64,000 bases of DNA from Hirsutella rhossiliensis (Eukaryota > Ascomycota > Sordariomycetes > Hypocreales > Ophiocordycipitaceae), in contig NW_025408670.1 in assembly GCF_020360975.1 (NCBI RefSeq), forward strand, positions 3,348,001 to 3,412,000, written 5' to 3'. The position numbers and the translations under genes are program-made. The notes beneath the pieces are model-generated. The model did no database searches, was not told the origin of the DNA, and worked only from the letters and a program-made list of their open reading frames with translations. Shown here piece after piece: positions 33,180 through 46,401 of this stretch. Position 1 is the stretch's first letter. Each line of letters starts with the position of its first letter.

Positions 33180-34030
33180 TAGGCCTATTCCTTATTATTA
33201 TTATTACCTTTATTATTATTATTATTATTATCGTTATCCTTATTAGCCTTTTCTTACTTATTTATAGCGGCGGCGGCGCTCTCTAGCGCGCTAAGTCGGC
33301 CTTTTAGGCCTATAAGCTAGTCGGTAGCGGCGGCGGCTCTAAGGGTAAAGGGGCGGCGGCTAGCTCCGGCGGCGGTAGTAGGGGCGGTAGTAGCGGCGGC
33401 TACGGGCACGGCTAAGGGGACCGCCGATAAAGCGACGGAGGCGGTATCCTTAGTACTAAGAGAGTTAGTAGTAGAGGTAAGAGAGTAAAGGGGGAAGAAC
33501 CTACTTAAGGATAAGCCCTTAGCGCTTTAAGGCACGGTGGTTATAGTAGGCGGCTACGGCGGCGGTAAGGCGCTTCTTAGTAGCCCCCTATACCTACCTA
33601 TACGCGCTAGCCTTCTAAGCCGACGCTATAGTAAGTAGGCCTTATAGGCGCGGCCGGTACGCATATACTAATAATAACTACCGCCGTAGCGGCGCCCGAC
33701 TTAGTCAGCGTAAGGGAGCTCCTATAATATATACTATATATAGGGGGCCGCGTAAGGGGCTCTAGCTTAGACCTAGCGCTTATACTTTAAGAGGTTAGTA
33801 GAAGATATCTATTATACTTACTTAACTATAGACTTATAGGGGTAGTAGAGATAGAGGTAGGGGCCGAGGGGCTAGGCGTTATAGGTAGCGGCGGGGATAG
33901 CGTCGTTACCTTAAAGGGCAACGTAAGAGCGGCTAGTATAGTAGAGGTATTAGTAGCGGCGGTAGGCGCGGTAGTAGGGGCGCGGGCGGGAGTAGCGGTA
34001 GCGGCGGAGCTATCGTCGGCCGCGCTTAGT
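33180..34030. repeat. GC-rich GGC/CGG low-complexity tract within RIPed DNA
   Basis: A long run of GGCGGC and GTAGCGGCGG-type triplets, preceded by (TTA)n at about 33,190-33,235. It has abundant CpG but hardly any CpA/TpG. It may be a mutated repeat-coding or spacer part of an element. No gene is readable. Confidence 0.6.
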
Positions 34031-34839
34031 ATAGCGTCGATAAATAACTCTATATACTTTAAAAAAGAAAAGGTAGGGGAGGGGAAGGTAGATATATTTA
34101 TCGCGGAAGTTAGTATTATAGATTATAGCCTCCCGCTCTATAAAGTAAGTAGCGTATTAGTTAAAGTTATTATTATTATTAAGGCTATTATTACTACTAT
34201 TACTATTATTATAAATATATATTAATAGAGCGGCTTATATAGCTAAGAATAAACTAATACCTTAAGTAAAGTAAAACTTACTTATTACTACTATTACTAT
34301 AGTTAAAGAAGGAAAAGAAAGAAGGGGAAGAGGAAAGGAGGTTACCGCTTTATATACCTCTTAGTAAAGGAGGCTACCTAAGGCTAAGGGAATAGGTAAC
34401 CTAAGGCTTATATAGACCGGGCCGGCCGCTAGCTACCTAAGGGTATATATAATAGGTTACGCTTTTATTTAAGCGGCTAGCTAGCTAATAAGTATAGAGC
34501 TAGGTTATAGCTACCTAAGCTAATAGGCGTAGGGATAATAAGGCTAGTAAGGCTAGTACGATTAACGGGGAAACGGCTAAGTAGAGCTAGCGGTATAGGC
34601 TTAATAGTATAAAAGCTATTAATAAAGTAGCGCCGCGCCGCGCTTAAGAAAGGGTATTATATAAGAGTCTTTAACTATTATAGGTTATAGGCTTAGGCTA
34701 TAGCCTAAGCCGCGTAGTTATATATAAAGGGCCGGATCCTATATATATATATATAGGCTAGCCGCGTATATAAGAGCTCTATATAGCTTATTAATATTAT
34801 CCTATAAACGGTACCTATATATATACTTTTACTTACTTT
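34031..34839. other. RIPed spacer DNA
   Basis: AT-rich with scattered GGCC/GCTAGC palindromes and an (AT)n run at about 34,741-34,762. No frame or repeat family recognised. Confidence 0.4.
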
Positions 34840-36374
34840 ATAATACTAACGATTTATTAAAGATTTCGGAAAGATTATAGTACTATTATATAACTTAATA
34901 AAAAAGGAAAAAGAATTTATATAGGACGATAAAGCTAATAAAGCTTTTAAAGGTATTAAAGCTATAATTATATAAGAACTAGTTTTAACTACCTTTAATT
35001 TAAAATAATAAATCGAACTTAAAACTAATATATTAGACTTAACTTTAATAGTATAAATTAAATAAAAAGATAATAAAGGAAGACTATAACTAATTATATT
35101 CTACTTAAAGAAGCTATATAGTATAGAACTTAATTACTCTATTTATAATAAAGAATTCCTTATAATTATTTAAGCTTTTAAGGAATTTTAATACTACCTT
35201 CTTAAAAGTAAATATAAAGTTAAGGTCTATATAAATTATAAGAATATCTTATACTTTATAATAATATAATAGTTAAACGGATAATAGATCTAATAGGCCG
35301 AATATCTATTAGAATTTAACTATAAAATAATCTATAAAAAAATAATAGAAAACGGTCGAGCTAATACCCTTAGTTAATAAAGTAATTATAATATAGGAGT
35401 ACTTATAATAAAAGGATAGCTCTTAAAAATTAACGAAAATAAGAACTATTAGTAATAAGAGCTAAATATAATATTTAAAGTATAACTTAATAACTAAATA
35501 TACTAAAAGATCCTAAAATAAATAAAAGAATATAAAGTACTAAATAGATATAATATAGAATATTTAAAACTTTTAATATATAAAAATAAATTCTAGATAC
35601 TATTGAAATTATAATATAAAATTATATAAGATATATAAAAATATTTAATATATAGATACTAAGGAGTCTAAAAAATAATAAAATAGATTAAACGATAATA
35701 TAACTTTTTATAGCTTAAAGAAGTAGTATAATAAGTTATTAAAGAATAAAAACTTTATATATAAAGTAAAGTTAAACGATATAAACTATATAGAGAATTA
35801 TAACCGCTACTAATACTAGAGAAACTATAGGATTTAATAGCTTTTAACTATATTATAAAGCTACTACTATTAAAATAACCTTTAATTAATATTAAGTATA
35901 ATAGTATATTTATTATTACTAATAAATTAACGAAGTATAGATACTTTTTACTATATAAAGAAGTAAGTAATATAAAAGAGCTAGTATATATATTCCTATA
36001 AATAATTATTAGTAATTATAGACTATTAAATAAGATTATTTTTAATAAAGAAAGTATATTTATAGCTAAGTTTTAATAAGCTTTTATAGTATAATTAAGG
36101 ACGAAATATAAGCTTAGTATAGCTTATTACTTATAAATAAATAGATAAATATAACGACTTAATTAAACGCTTAAATAATATTTATTATACTATATTAGCT
36201 ATAAATAAAACGATTAAGTTAAATAGCTATTAATAGTATAACTAGTATATAATATCTTAGTTATAGAAATAACTAAGCTCTTACTAGTATACGCTAATTA
36301 TAGATATAACCTAGAAGTATTTAAGGTTACTTAATAAGAACTATAAGTAGAATAAGTAATACTATAAGTAGATT
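34840..36374 (+). mobile_element. second copy of the RIPed gypsy element, left part (truncated)
   Basis: Reverse-complement match to 20,2xx-18,9xx of the gypsy at 16778-30705. It starts in the RT tail (R-F-I-K-D-F pattern at 34,850-34,880) and runs through RNase H into integrase. The 5' half (gag, most of RT) and the left LTR are missing. It resumes after an inserted copia at 42,711. Confidence 0.75.
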
Positions 36375-36859
36375 TATCGCGAAGTATAGCCTAATTTCGT
36401 AGTTCTTAGAGATATCTCTTAGCACGAGGGACTAAGGAAGCTAAAAACACTTAGTATAGAAGAAGGAAGAAGGAGCTAAAAAGAGGTATAGAAAGGAGGG
36501 TAGGGGCATAAAGGGAAGTAGAAGTAGCGAGAGCTTCCTATAGAGGTAGCGAGAGATAAGACGGATATACCGGCAACGGCTAGAAAGGAGGGGAAAAACC
36601 GGCAAAAAGCTTAGTAGTTAAAAGGATATTAGTAGCTTCTTTAAGTAGTATCTTCTTTATTAATTAAGATACTAGACGGGTATAAAGAGGGGCATTAGAT
36701 AAAGGAAAAAAGGATAATTAAGGCAATATAACAATTACTCCCCTACCTTTATTACTGCCCCTATAAGAATTAAATCTCTCTGCCCTACCTATCTAACCCC
36801 TTACTTTTAATTTTACCTTTATATATTTTTATATACTTCTTATATCTCTCTTCGCGAGA
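36375..36859 (+). repeat. copia 5' LTR (485 bp, RIPed)
   Basis: Same length as the 3' LTR. Differences seen are C/T and G/A. Confidence 0.85.
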
Positions 36860-39800
36860 GTTATAAGCCCGGGAGGAATAGAATTCCTATACCTTCCGGC
36901 TGCTATAAAAGGCACCTTTCTTATATCCCTTATAGCTTCCTTTTACCCCTCTTACTAGAAAAGCCGATTTTTACCCGACTTTTCTACCCTTCCCCGTAAT
37001 AATAACGAAAACCGACTCCTTTACTATCCCTATAGTCCGTAGGACGATTCTTATAGAGCCCTAAGATTAGGATAAGTAGGTAAAGGAGCTACGGGCTCGT
37101 ATAGATAGAACTATCTATAATTTAGTCTTCTCTAATAAGCAGGACCCTCTCGAGCCCCCTCTTTATCCTAGGGCAACGGAATTTATAGAAGGAGCTCCCC
37201 TCTTCTCCGAGCTAACCTCCGTATAATAGAGAGCTTTTTCTGCTGCCTTAGGTAACTACGAGAGTTACTATAAGGAATACCTTTACGAGACGAAGCTACT
37301 AACTACTATACGCACGGTAATAACGGAATCCGTTAGTGCCGCAAAGCTAATTACTCTTTAAGAGGAAGAGACTCCTAGGTAGTGGCTTTTAAAGCTCGAG
37401 ACCTTAATAGCTCCCTTAAGGGGCTATATAACTAACCGTATTAGGAAGACCTATACGGTATATCTAGGAGCCTTCTCTACTAGAAACCTACTAGCTTCGT
37501 CGTAGCTAGCTACGTAGGAAGAAATCCTCGAGGAAGCTAACTAATATTTCCTTATAGAAGCTCTTTCCGGCTAGTAGCTATAGGATATATCTCTATTAAT
37601 AAAGCCTATTAGTAACGGTTACTCGACTATCTTTTAAGAGGCTAGCCGGGAACTAGACGAAGAGGCTGCTAGAGTATAATAGTAAGCAGTCTTATTCCTT
37701 CGTAGCTAGCACTCGACCTAGACGGCTCGACCTGCTGCCCCTATAGCTGCTGCAGCCCCTATTGCTGCGGCTCCCGCTACTGCTGCTGCGGCTGTTGCTC
37801 CGTCGGCTCCTCTTCCCTCGAGAGCCTTAACGCCGTCGTTAACTGCAGCTACGGCCCCGGCCCTAGCTCCGTATCTTGCTCCGGGCCCGGCCCCGGTCCC
37901 GTTAGTTAGACCGGCCCGACTAGTCCCCTAATAGACCTTTTAATCTCTTAGTCGAAAAATTAGGGAACTAGTCGAAATCGAACCTCTTCGTTAAAATTAG
38001 TAATAAGGGGTAAAAAGGGGAGGTTTTTAAGCAGACCTTCTAGATCGGGACGAGGATTCCTTAAAGAAACGAAAGACTAAGCGAAACGGCTACCTAGCCT
38101 ATAAATCCCTAGGCTATCGATTATTATAATACTAGTAGGTCTTTAAGGAAAACCGACCTAAAGGATTTAACCTTTTAAAGAGGCTATAAGAAACGATATA
38201 ATAGTCTCTTAAGGAGGACCCCTCGCTATAGAAGAAGATAAACGAGATTCGGGTTACTAGGAAATAGTAATTAACGCCGCTACTATAAATTCGAGGAAAA
38301 ATCGTTAGTATAGTAAATCCGGCCTTCGTCTTCCCTACGGATTAATAAGGCTAAAACTAACTATTAGGACCCTCTAACTATCCCCTACGAAAATTAGCTA
38401 TCCTTAACTCTAGTACTTCCCTCGATATCTATAATATACTCTTACGATTCTAGTCCTTTAAGAAAGTACGGAGGGAATATCTTATTACCGGGGAATTAAC
38501 TATATAGATAGAGGGATACGGAAGGGTAAATTTTACGATAAAATTACCTAATAGGTCTATATAAATTCTTTAACGAAAAAGGGTAGCCTTTTACCCTTAA
38601 TTTTTAACGAGCCTAATTTCCTTCCGCCTTCTTTAAAAGGAAGGGATCTTCTAGGATACGACGTCTAAGCCTATAAGGCTAGTCTAGAAGAATTAGACTA
38701 TCGGGCTTATCGAGGAAAAATTCGGTTAATTTATTCTCGAATTCCGACCTATCCTTAGGAAGGAATCTCTCGAGAAGTTAGCTTTCCCTACTTAAAGGAG
38801 GGTAGGTTTAAAGGACCCTCTTCCGGTAGCCTAAGGAGACGGTCTTCTTTAGCACGCACGACTTAGTTACCTAGGCCCCTTAGCTTTATATAAGCTAGGC
38901 TAATAATAGGGCGTACGAATAAGGGGCCTAAAGACCGTCGAATGCGAATACTATAGCTAAGGGAAGACTAAGAAACGAATTTCTAGACGGACCCTAATAC
39001 GGCCGGACTAGCCGTATAAGGAAATTTAGGTCGACTAGACCGACGTCTCTAGGGACTAGGAAAGCTTCGTTAGGGTAATGTTTTTTATAAACGCTTTTTT
39101 AGGGATGGTTTTCCCCTATTTCTTACGGACCTACCTAAGTAAGTATAACTAGTCTGCCCTTTAGGACTTCGTTAACTAGATAAATTCCTACTTTAGCTAC
39201 GAGGTAAAGAAGATACGGTCTAATAGAGAGCTATTTACGAAGGATATCTTAAATTAGCTTCGAAAAAGGGGTATTTTACCCCTCCCGTTAGCACCGAATA
39301 CCTAGGCCTTGAATAGAGGGGCAGAAAGATTAGGGGGTGCTATAATAGAAAGGGCCTATATAATAAGACTTACTATAAAGCTTCTATATAACCTTTAGAG
39401 GGAAGTCGTTAAGACCGCCTATTACCTATGGAACCGGACCCCTAGGGACCCTAAGGACCCTAGGGAACTAAACTAAGGAATAAACTAGAAATCCCCCCTC
39501 GAGCTCTTTATAAAGAAGAGGGCCTCGCTAGCCTACCTTTATACCTACGGCTATAAGGCATACGCTATAACTACCGATATATAGCTAAAAAGGAAGAAGA
39601 AAAGAAAGCTTAACCTTAGAGCCTTTATTAGTTACCTCGTTAGTTATAATTCTACGAATATCTTCCGGATCTAGATTCCTCTTTTATAGAAGGTTATTTC
39701 GACTAGGGATATAATTTTCGACGAATCTAGCTTCTTCGATAGAAAGAGGGATTAATAGCCCCTCTTACTCTCTTAACGTTAGTTAATTTAGAAGATTTAA

Positions 39801-42225
39801 ATCCCCCCTTCCTAATAGTTTTAAGAAGAGGTCTTAGACGAGGAAACGGAAGAAGAAACTAATATTAAAGTAGTCGAGGATAACGCCGACTTTAAAGAAG
39901 AGGAAAAAGAGGAAGCTGCTAGATTAGATAATCTAGATAAAGAAGGAGACTATAGGAAAGCGGTAGAGCTAGAATACGCCTGCCTCCCTACGCCTCCTCT
40001 TACGGAATAAGAAGAAGATCTAAAAGTAGCTTTTTCGGTTAGTCTTCCTATCTTAACCCTTAAGGGGGTAGGAAAGGCACCTCTCTTGAAGGATTACCTA
40101 GCTGCCTTTTTATCCCTGCTTTAAGAAGCAAAGGAAGGTATAGGGCCCGATATAGATACTAAAGAAGACTAATTACTCCCTTATTTCGATCGTTTTTCCG
40201 ACTTCTATCTAACGCCTATAGAAGACGGTTCCTACGGAGCATTTATAGCAGGCCGGCTTTTTAAGCCTCTATTAGCAAGGAAGGTATATAAAAGAGACCT
40301 CCCGGACCTACTAGCAAACTAAAAGCAGCTAGAAAAACACCCCTTTAAAGACTAGTTTTTCTAGGCCTAGAAAGACCACCTAGCCTTATATAAGGAGATA
40401 GGGTCTTTTAAAGAGGTCCTTAAGGAAAAGGTAAGAGGAAAATAAGTCCTTAGCTATAAGTAGGTCTTTATCTATAAGACTAATAAATACGGCTTCCTTT
40501 AAAAGTATAAAGCCCGGCTAGTTATTTATAGGAATTAATAGGAAAAGGGGGATCTACCTACTAGGGCAACCACCCTAGCAGGGATATCTTTTCGGACCCT
40601 TATAGCTATAGTAGCAGAATTCGACCTCGAGCTTAATTAGATAGATATAGTTAACGCCTTCGTTAACTACCCTCTTAAGGAAGAAGAAGTTATCTATATA
40701 CGACTTCCTCCTAGTTTCTAATAACTAGGAAAGGTTCTATAGCTTAGGAAAGCTCTATACGGACTACGAAGATCACCCCTTCTTTAGTAATAGCATTTAA
40801 TAGGTTCCCTTAAAGCCCTAGGCTTTACGAAAGTCCCTTAGGAACCATATATAATATAGAAAGGTAAAATTATAGTCTTCTTCTACGTCGACGATATTAT
40901 CTAGGCCTACCTAAAAGAGGAAGAGGCTACTACTAAGGAGGCTATATAAGGCCTATAATAAAGGTATAAGATAACTAGGCTAGGGGAGCTAAAGTAGTTC
41001 CTAGGGATATAAATCCTTTAGAATAGGTCCTAACGGACTATCTAGCTTACCTAGGACGCCTATATCGATAAGGTCGCTTATAAATTCCTCCTTAATTCCC
41101 TCGATAAGAAGCTTCCCTCTACGCCTACGTTAAATAAAGAGCTTTTACCTAATCTATCTTTTTAAGTAAGGGAGTAAGAGAAACACTAATATTAATAGAA
41201 GGTAGGCTCCCTGCTTTTTTTAGCTATTTCTACTAGACCGGATATCTCTTTTATAGTCTCCCGGCTAGCTAGGTATAACTAGAATCCTAGCCCTAGGCAT
41301 TAAGAAGTAGTAGATAGAGCTATCCTTTATCTCTATTTAATAAGATTATACGGTCTGCGCCTAGGAGGGTAGGGAAGGAAACTAGCTGCCGAAATCTTCC
41401 TTTATTCGAGCGATTTATCCTTTATAGATAATTCCTTAGATAGAAAGAGCTTATAAGGGTATATTATATCCCTTTTTAGAGGAACTATTGCTTAGAGAGC
41501 TTTAAAGTAAGCTACCGTTATAACTTTAAGTACGGAGGCAGAGCTACTAGCTCTTTTAGAAGCGTTAAAAGAAGCGATTTTCCTTAGCTAGCTACTAATA
41601 TCTTTACGACTATAAATTCCGTCCCCGTTAGCTATAGAATACGATAATTCGTAGACTATACGAATTCTTATAAAGGAAAATAGTAAGCTATTAACCCGGC
41701 TACGGTATATCGATATCTACTAGTATTAGTTACGCGAAGAAGTCTAAAGGGGACTAATTTCCGTCTATTAGGTTCTAACGGTATTAATAAAAGCCGACGG
41801 TCTTATAAAGCCCCTACTAAAGTAGAAGCTAGCTGTCTTTTTATAGTAAATTAGGCTAGAAGACGTTTAAGAGAAGCTGTCCTTAGAGGCCCGCCTTAAG
41901 AGTCTATAAGAGGAGCTAATAGCACGTAAGAGGAAGGAGACGTCTATAGCTAAAGAAAGGAATTAGGACTTATCTTAAAGGAGGGCCCCTAGCTTAATTA
42001 GGACTTATTCTTCTTAAAGGCCCCCTTTTGAGAAGCCCCTTTCTTATAGGACTTAATATCCTCCTTAAGGCCCCTTTTCCTAAAGTAGGTCTAAAAGAGC
42101 CTAGGGCTAAAACCCGGATTTCTTAAGTAGGGGATAAGTATAGACTAAGACCTCCTCTATACGCTTACCGGCCTAGGTATTTAGCTTTACCCTTTCTATA
42201 AGGGCAGGCTATAGCTAAGGGGGTA

Positions 42226-42710
42226 TGTCGCGAAGCGTAGCTTAATTTCGTAGTTCTCGGAGATATCTCTTAGCACGAGGGACTAAGGAAGCTAAAAACA
42301 CCCGGTATAAAAGAAGGAAGAAGGAGCTAAAAAGAGGTATAGAAAGGAGGGTAGGGGCATAAGGGGAAGTAGAAGTAGCGATAGCTTCCTATAGAGGTAG
42401 CGAGAGATAAGACGGATATACCGGTAACGGCTAGAAAGGAGGGGAAAAACTAATAAAAAGCTTAGTAGTTAAAAGGATATTAGTAGCTTCTTTAAGTAGG
42501 ATCTTCTTTATTAATTAAGATACTAGACGGGTATAAAGAGGGGCGTTAGATAGAGGAAAGAAGGATAATTAAGGCAATATAATTATTACTCTCCTACCTT
42601 TATTACTGCCCCCGTAAGAATTAAATCTCTCTGCCCTGCCTATCCGACCCCTTACTTTTAATTTTACCTTTATATATTTTTATATACTTCTTATATCTCT
42701 CTTCGCGAGA
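42226..42710 (+). repeat. copia 3' LTR (485 bp, RIPed)
   Basis: Starts TGTCGCGAAGCG directly after the polypurine tract. Ends TCGCGAGA followed by the duplicated AGATT. Confidence 0.85.
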
Positions 42711-43171
42711 AGATTAGCTATAAAAATTATATAAAGAAATATAATAAGAACTTTAATTTATTAAAGAATAAATATCTACTTATTATAATTAAAAAAGATT
42801 ATAAGGACTAATCTTTTAAGAGGGAGATATAGTCTACCTTATATAATAAAATATTAAAATAAAATAACTAAGCAATAAATTTAAATTTAAGAAACTTAAA
42901 CTATTTAAGGTTAAGAAAACTATTTTAAAAGTTAACTATAAACTTTCGCTATTAATAATAATATAGATATACTTAATATTTTATATCTTATTATTAAAAC
43001 TAGTACTATAAAACGCTAAACTATAGGAAAACTTTAAAGTTAATAACGATTAAGAATATAAAGCTAAATAAATACTAAATATAAGAAAATAAGGTTAATA
43101 ATAAGAATACCTTATTAAATAGAAAGGATATAGACTAAAGGAAAATACCTAGGAACTACTTAAGTACTTAA
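42711..43171 (+). mobile_element. second gypsy copy, right part (integrase C-terminus and chromodomain)
   Basis: Continues 34840-36374 after the copia insertion. It is the reverse complement of about 18,860-18,420 in the first copy, ending past the chromodomain-like E-x-K-x-x-I-L region (about 43,060-43,150). Confidence 0.7.
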
Positions 43172-43577
43172 CCTACTATAGTTCTATAAAAAGGTATAAG
43201 TAATAAGCGTAGAATCGGGTAATTAATAACGTAAGCGGAAGGATCGGTCGAAGGAGTATAGGGTAGGATTTCGTCCGGAATTTATAATAAGTATATAAGG
43301 GGCTAAATAATATATTAAAAGAATAGCGTTATAAAGGATACTTATAAACTTACTTATTCTATCTACTACTCCTAAGGAAATCCTTTGTCTTTTATAGACT
43401 ATTACTTACTTACTAGTAGACTAATTAGTTAGCTTTCTAGTATATTCTATAGTACTTAAAAAGCTCTATTTATAGTATATCTTCCTAACTTAGTAGGTAG
43501 TCTAATTATAACGTAATAGTTAACGTAAGACTATAGGTTCTAGTATAAGTAGTAGATTTAACTAGAATATTCTATGC
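43172..43577. other. RIPed DNA, possible LTR remnant
   Basis: No frame is readable. A segment at 43,245-43,300 resembles 15,900-15,960. It may belong to the end of the gypsy copy or to another element. Confidence 0.4.
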
Positions 43578-43880
43578 CCTACCTATTCTTATATCGCGGA
43601 TATCTTTAGAACCGCTAGGCTAAAATAGGCAATAGGGTATCCGTTCTACTCGTAATTAACTTATGCATTTTATATATATATTATTTTATTAGGATAGGCT
43701 TATCTTAACCCGCTTTTCTTAAAGGAAGGTATTAATATTTAGTAGAGGTCTTTATCTTTAAGGGTTATTCCCTTAGACTATACTATAGAGCCTCTTTTTA
43801 CTAGCTTATTCTTTAGAGCCTCCCTATACCTATTATTTCTTTATAGTAGTAAAATAGGAATATAAGGGTATATTCTTATA
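43578..43880 (+). repeat. 303-bp repeat, copy 2 (LTR-like)
   Basis: Full-length match to 30706-31008. It is less mutated (for example GGCAATAGGG here, GGTAATAGAG there). Confidence 0.7.
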
Positions 43881-44148
43881 GCCTCCCTTAAAGAGTACTA
43901 GGTAAATAGTACTCTTTACTAGTTATTTCTTTTATAGTAGAATTATCCTTATTAAGAATAAGGTATATAATAGGAATATAAGGGAAAATTTTAAAACCCT
44001 TTCTAGGAAAAACCTTAGTAGGAAAAATCCTAGTTATAATTATAATTTTTTTCCTCTTTTTAAGTAAACCTTTATAAGGAAAAAGCCTTATAAAGTTATT
44101 ATAGGAAACCTTTAATAAGGAAAAACCCCTATTTTTATAAGTTATTTT
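43881..44148. other. RIPed spacer
   Basis: Purine-rich AAGGAAAAA and CCTTTAT motifs repeat loosely. Nothing recognisable. Confidence 0.35.
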
Positions 44149-46396
44149 TATAAGGGCTTTTACCCTATATAGGCCTAGACTAAGGTCTAGGCTAAGTCTA
44201 TATATAAGCGGCCTCTACGCCTATATAGGCTAGGCCTATACTTCTCTTCCTTTTCCCCCTTATAGATTATTAACCTTCTTTTAACGGACTATACCTAAGC
44301 TTATACCTCTACCTACTCTATAATAGTATAATCTACCCTTTATTTTACCCTCTTTATATCCCTATATATAGAATAGCTATTTTTAGCTACCTTTAAAGCC
44401 GACGTTTAATTACCTAGTTTAGTTAAACCGCCCGCGCCGGTATATACGCACGCGAAATATCCGTACTCCTATAGTCGTAAAATTAAGGCGAACGTAATAC
44501 TTAGTTCGCCTAGGCAATTAAGAGCCTCTTATAATAGTAGGGCTCCGCACGACTAAGAGCGGTACTGCCGTACCTTAGTAAGTTCGACGGCTCCTCTATA
44601 GAGCTCGAGCTATAGCTACTTTATATAAAAGCGAAGCTCCGTACCGATAGCGCCGTAATAAGGGATATCCGCGCCTAATTCGACTATCTTTACGCGAGCC
44701 TATCCCTATGCCTATAAAGGCATCTCTTACCGTTTACGCGTACTAGTATAAACGGACTAGCCGACCTCCTCGTAAAGCTCTATACTAATTACGGCGAACC
44801 TAACGTAGTTTAACGGGGACGAGGGCATATACCTAAAGCACGCGTAGCACGTAGCTAAGGATTAGCAGAGTAATTAACTACGCAATTATCTAATTATCGG
44901 TCCTATATATAGCTCTAAGGGCCTTAGGTTATAGATATAAGTCTTAGAGATTTCTTTACTCTATGCCTCTTTATCTTTACTAGAGTCGCGTAACTAGCGG
45001 CCTTTACTTTAAAGGGGAAAAATAAAAATTTAAATTAACTATAATTAAGAAAGATACTTAATTAGATAATTAAGGTCTTTATAACGCCTTTAAGTATACT
45101 TAGAAGCAAGTTAGAAGGAGAGTACTAGGGGTCTTATCCCCCCCCCCTTAATAGGCTAATATTTATAGGGGTACGATCTTACCTATTAAAGTAGCTAAGT
45201 TAGTAGGCTAGGAGCTTATAACGCTCTATTAAAAGCAGAGTAAAGCTATTCTAGCCTACCTCGTACGGTTTAAAGAGGTGCTTTATCGAGTAAACGTATA
45301 TAGCTAGCCTAACGCGGTAAAGTATAATTACCTCGTTATAAGCTTAAATTTAAATTAGCGCACCCGTTTAAGCGAAAGGTCTATACTACTAGATATATAT
45401 ACCGATCTCGTCCGCCTTCTTCGCGAGCTTAGTAGTAATAAGTTTCTTTTTTTATCTTCTTCTATAATATAAGAAGAGGATAACGCTAGTAATACTATAG
45501 ATATCTCTATCTCTACCTCGAGGACCGAGGATAGAAAGAGGTAGCGATAGGAGGGTCGCTATATAGGCTACGGCAGTAAATCCTACTAGTTTTTAAAGTA
45601 CCGCGCTAGGAGGCGCGGGTAAACGCAAGTAATGAGGCGCACGCTAGGACGGAAAGGAGGTTAGGTTCGACGATAGCGACTCTAGCGACGAGTAATCTTA
45701 GTAACGCCTTTACGGGCTTCGTCGGCGTCCCCTCGCGTACGGCAGCAGCTACTATATAGACGGGACATATACCTATAGCGACCGAAAGGGCGGCTAAGAT
45801 ATAGGAAGGCCGCTAATATAATATAACTATAGCGAAAAGGAGTGCCTATATAGCCCCGTGCGGGAGGGAGCAGAGCCTTATATACCGGAGTACCGTCCCC
45901 TACGTTATAGTACTAAGAGCTACTACCGTGCGCCGATATAGGGGGGGCGGGATACTATAAGCTTACTAAAGCTAGCTATACGCCGTTCTATATACCTCTA
46001 CTCCTTAGCTAGAAGTGCTAAAGCCCGACTCCTAGGGCGCGGCCCCTACTAATAATATAGTCTATCTAAGAAGCTCGCTTAGGAGGGTATTATACGTTAT
46101 TTACTAACGTTTTTTCCGCGACTAGGCGTACGTAGTCCGCGCGAGGGTTCCGTCCCCTTAAGCGCGGTATCGGGTATTATTTAGAGGCGCGCCTCTTTAA
46201 AAGCTAGGTAGGGGTATAATATAAGGGCTTTTGCCCTATATAGGCCTAGACTAAGGTCTAGGCTAAGTTTATATATAAGCGGCCTCTATGCCTATATAGG
46301 CTAGGCCCGTACTTTTCTTCCTTTTCCCCTTTATAGATTATTAACCTTCTTTTAACGGACCGTACTTAAGCCTATACCTCTACTTACTCCGTAATA
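44149..46396 (+). mobile_element. 2.25-kb LTR element without recognisable pol
   Basis: Two 177-bp repeats (44149-44325, 46220-46396) start TATAAGGGCTTTT and end TAATA (consistent with TG..CA after RIP). They are flanked by ATTTT (44144-44148) and GTTTT (46397-46401), a 5-bp duplication with one G-to-A change. The ~1.9-kb internal part is GC-richer and may be a mutated gag-like sequence. I see no RT, integrase or RNase H pattern. It is probably a non-autonomous (LARD-like) or internally deleted element. Orientation is assigned by convenience. Confidence 0.65.
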
Positions 46397-46401
46397 GTTT
46401 T

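Larger units (their letters stand above)
36375..42710 (+). mobile_element. complete RIPed copia element, 6.3 kb
   Basis: 485-bp LTRs at 36375-36859 and 42226-42710 and the 5-bp duplication AGATT (36370-36374, 42711-42715). The LTR starts TGTCGCGA (5' copy RIPed to TATCGCGA) and ends TCGCGAGA. The primer site GTTATAAGCCCGGG at 36,860 matches that of the TRIM except for one TG-to-TA change. The polypurine tract is CTAAGGGGG before 42226. Plus-strand remnants include an Ala/Pro-rich gag stretch (37,720-37,900), an RT start K-x-R-L-V (about 40,500), RT active site F-Y-V-D-D-I (about 40,880) and T-E-A-E-L RNase H (about 41,530). Stops are frequent. Confidence 0.88.

Noticed and set aside
33180..34030. 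CpG island or gene in the GC-rich tract
   Set aside because: Triplet repeat with stops in all frames and CpA/TpG depletion like the rest of the block.
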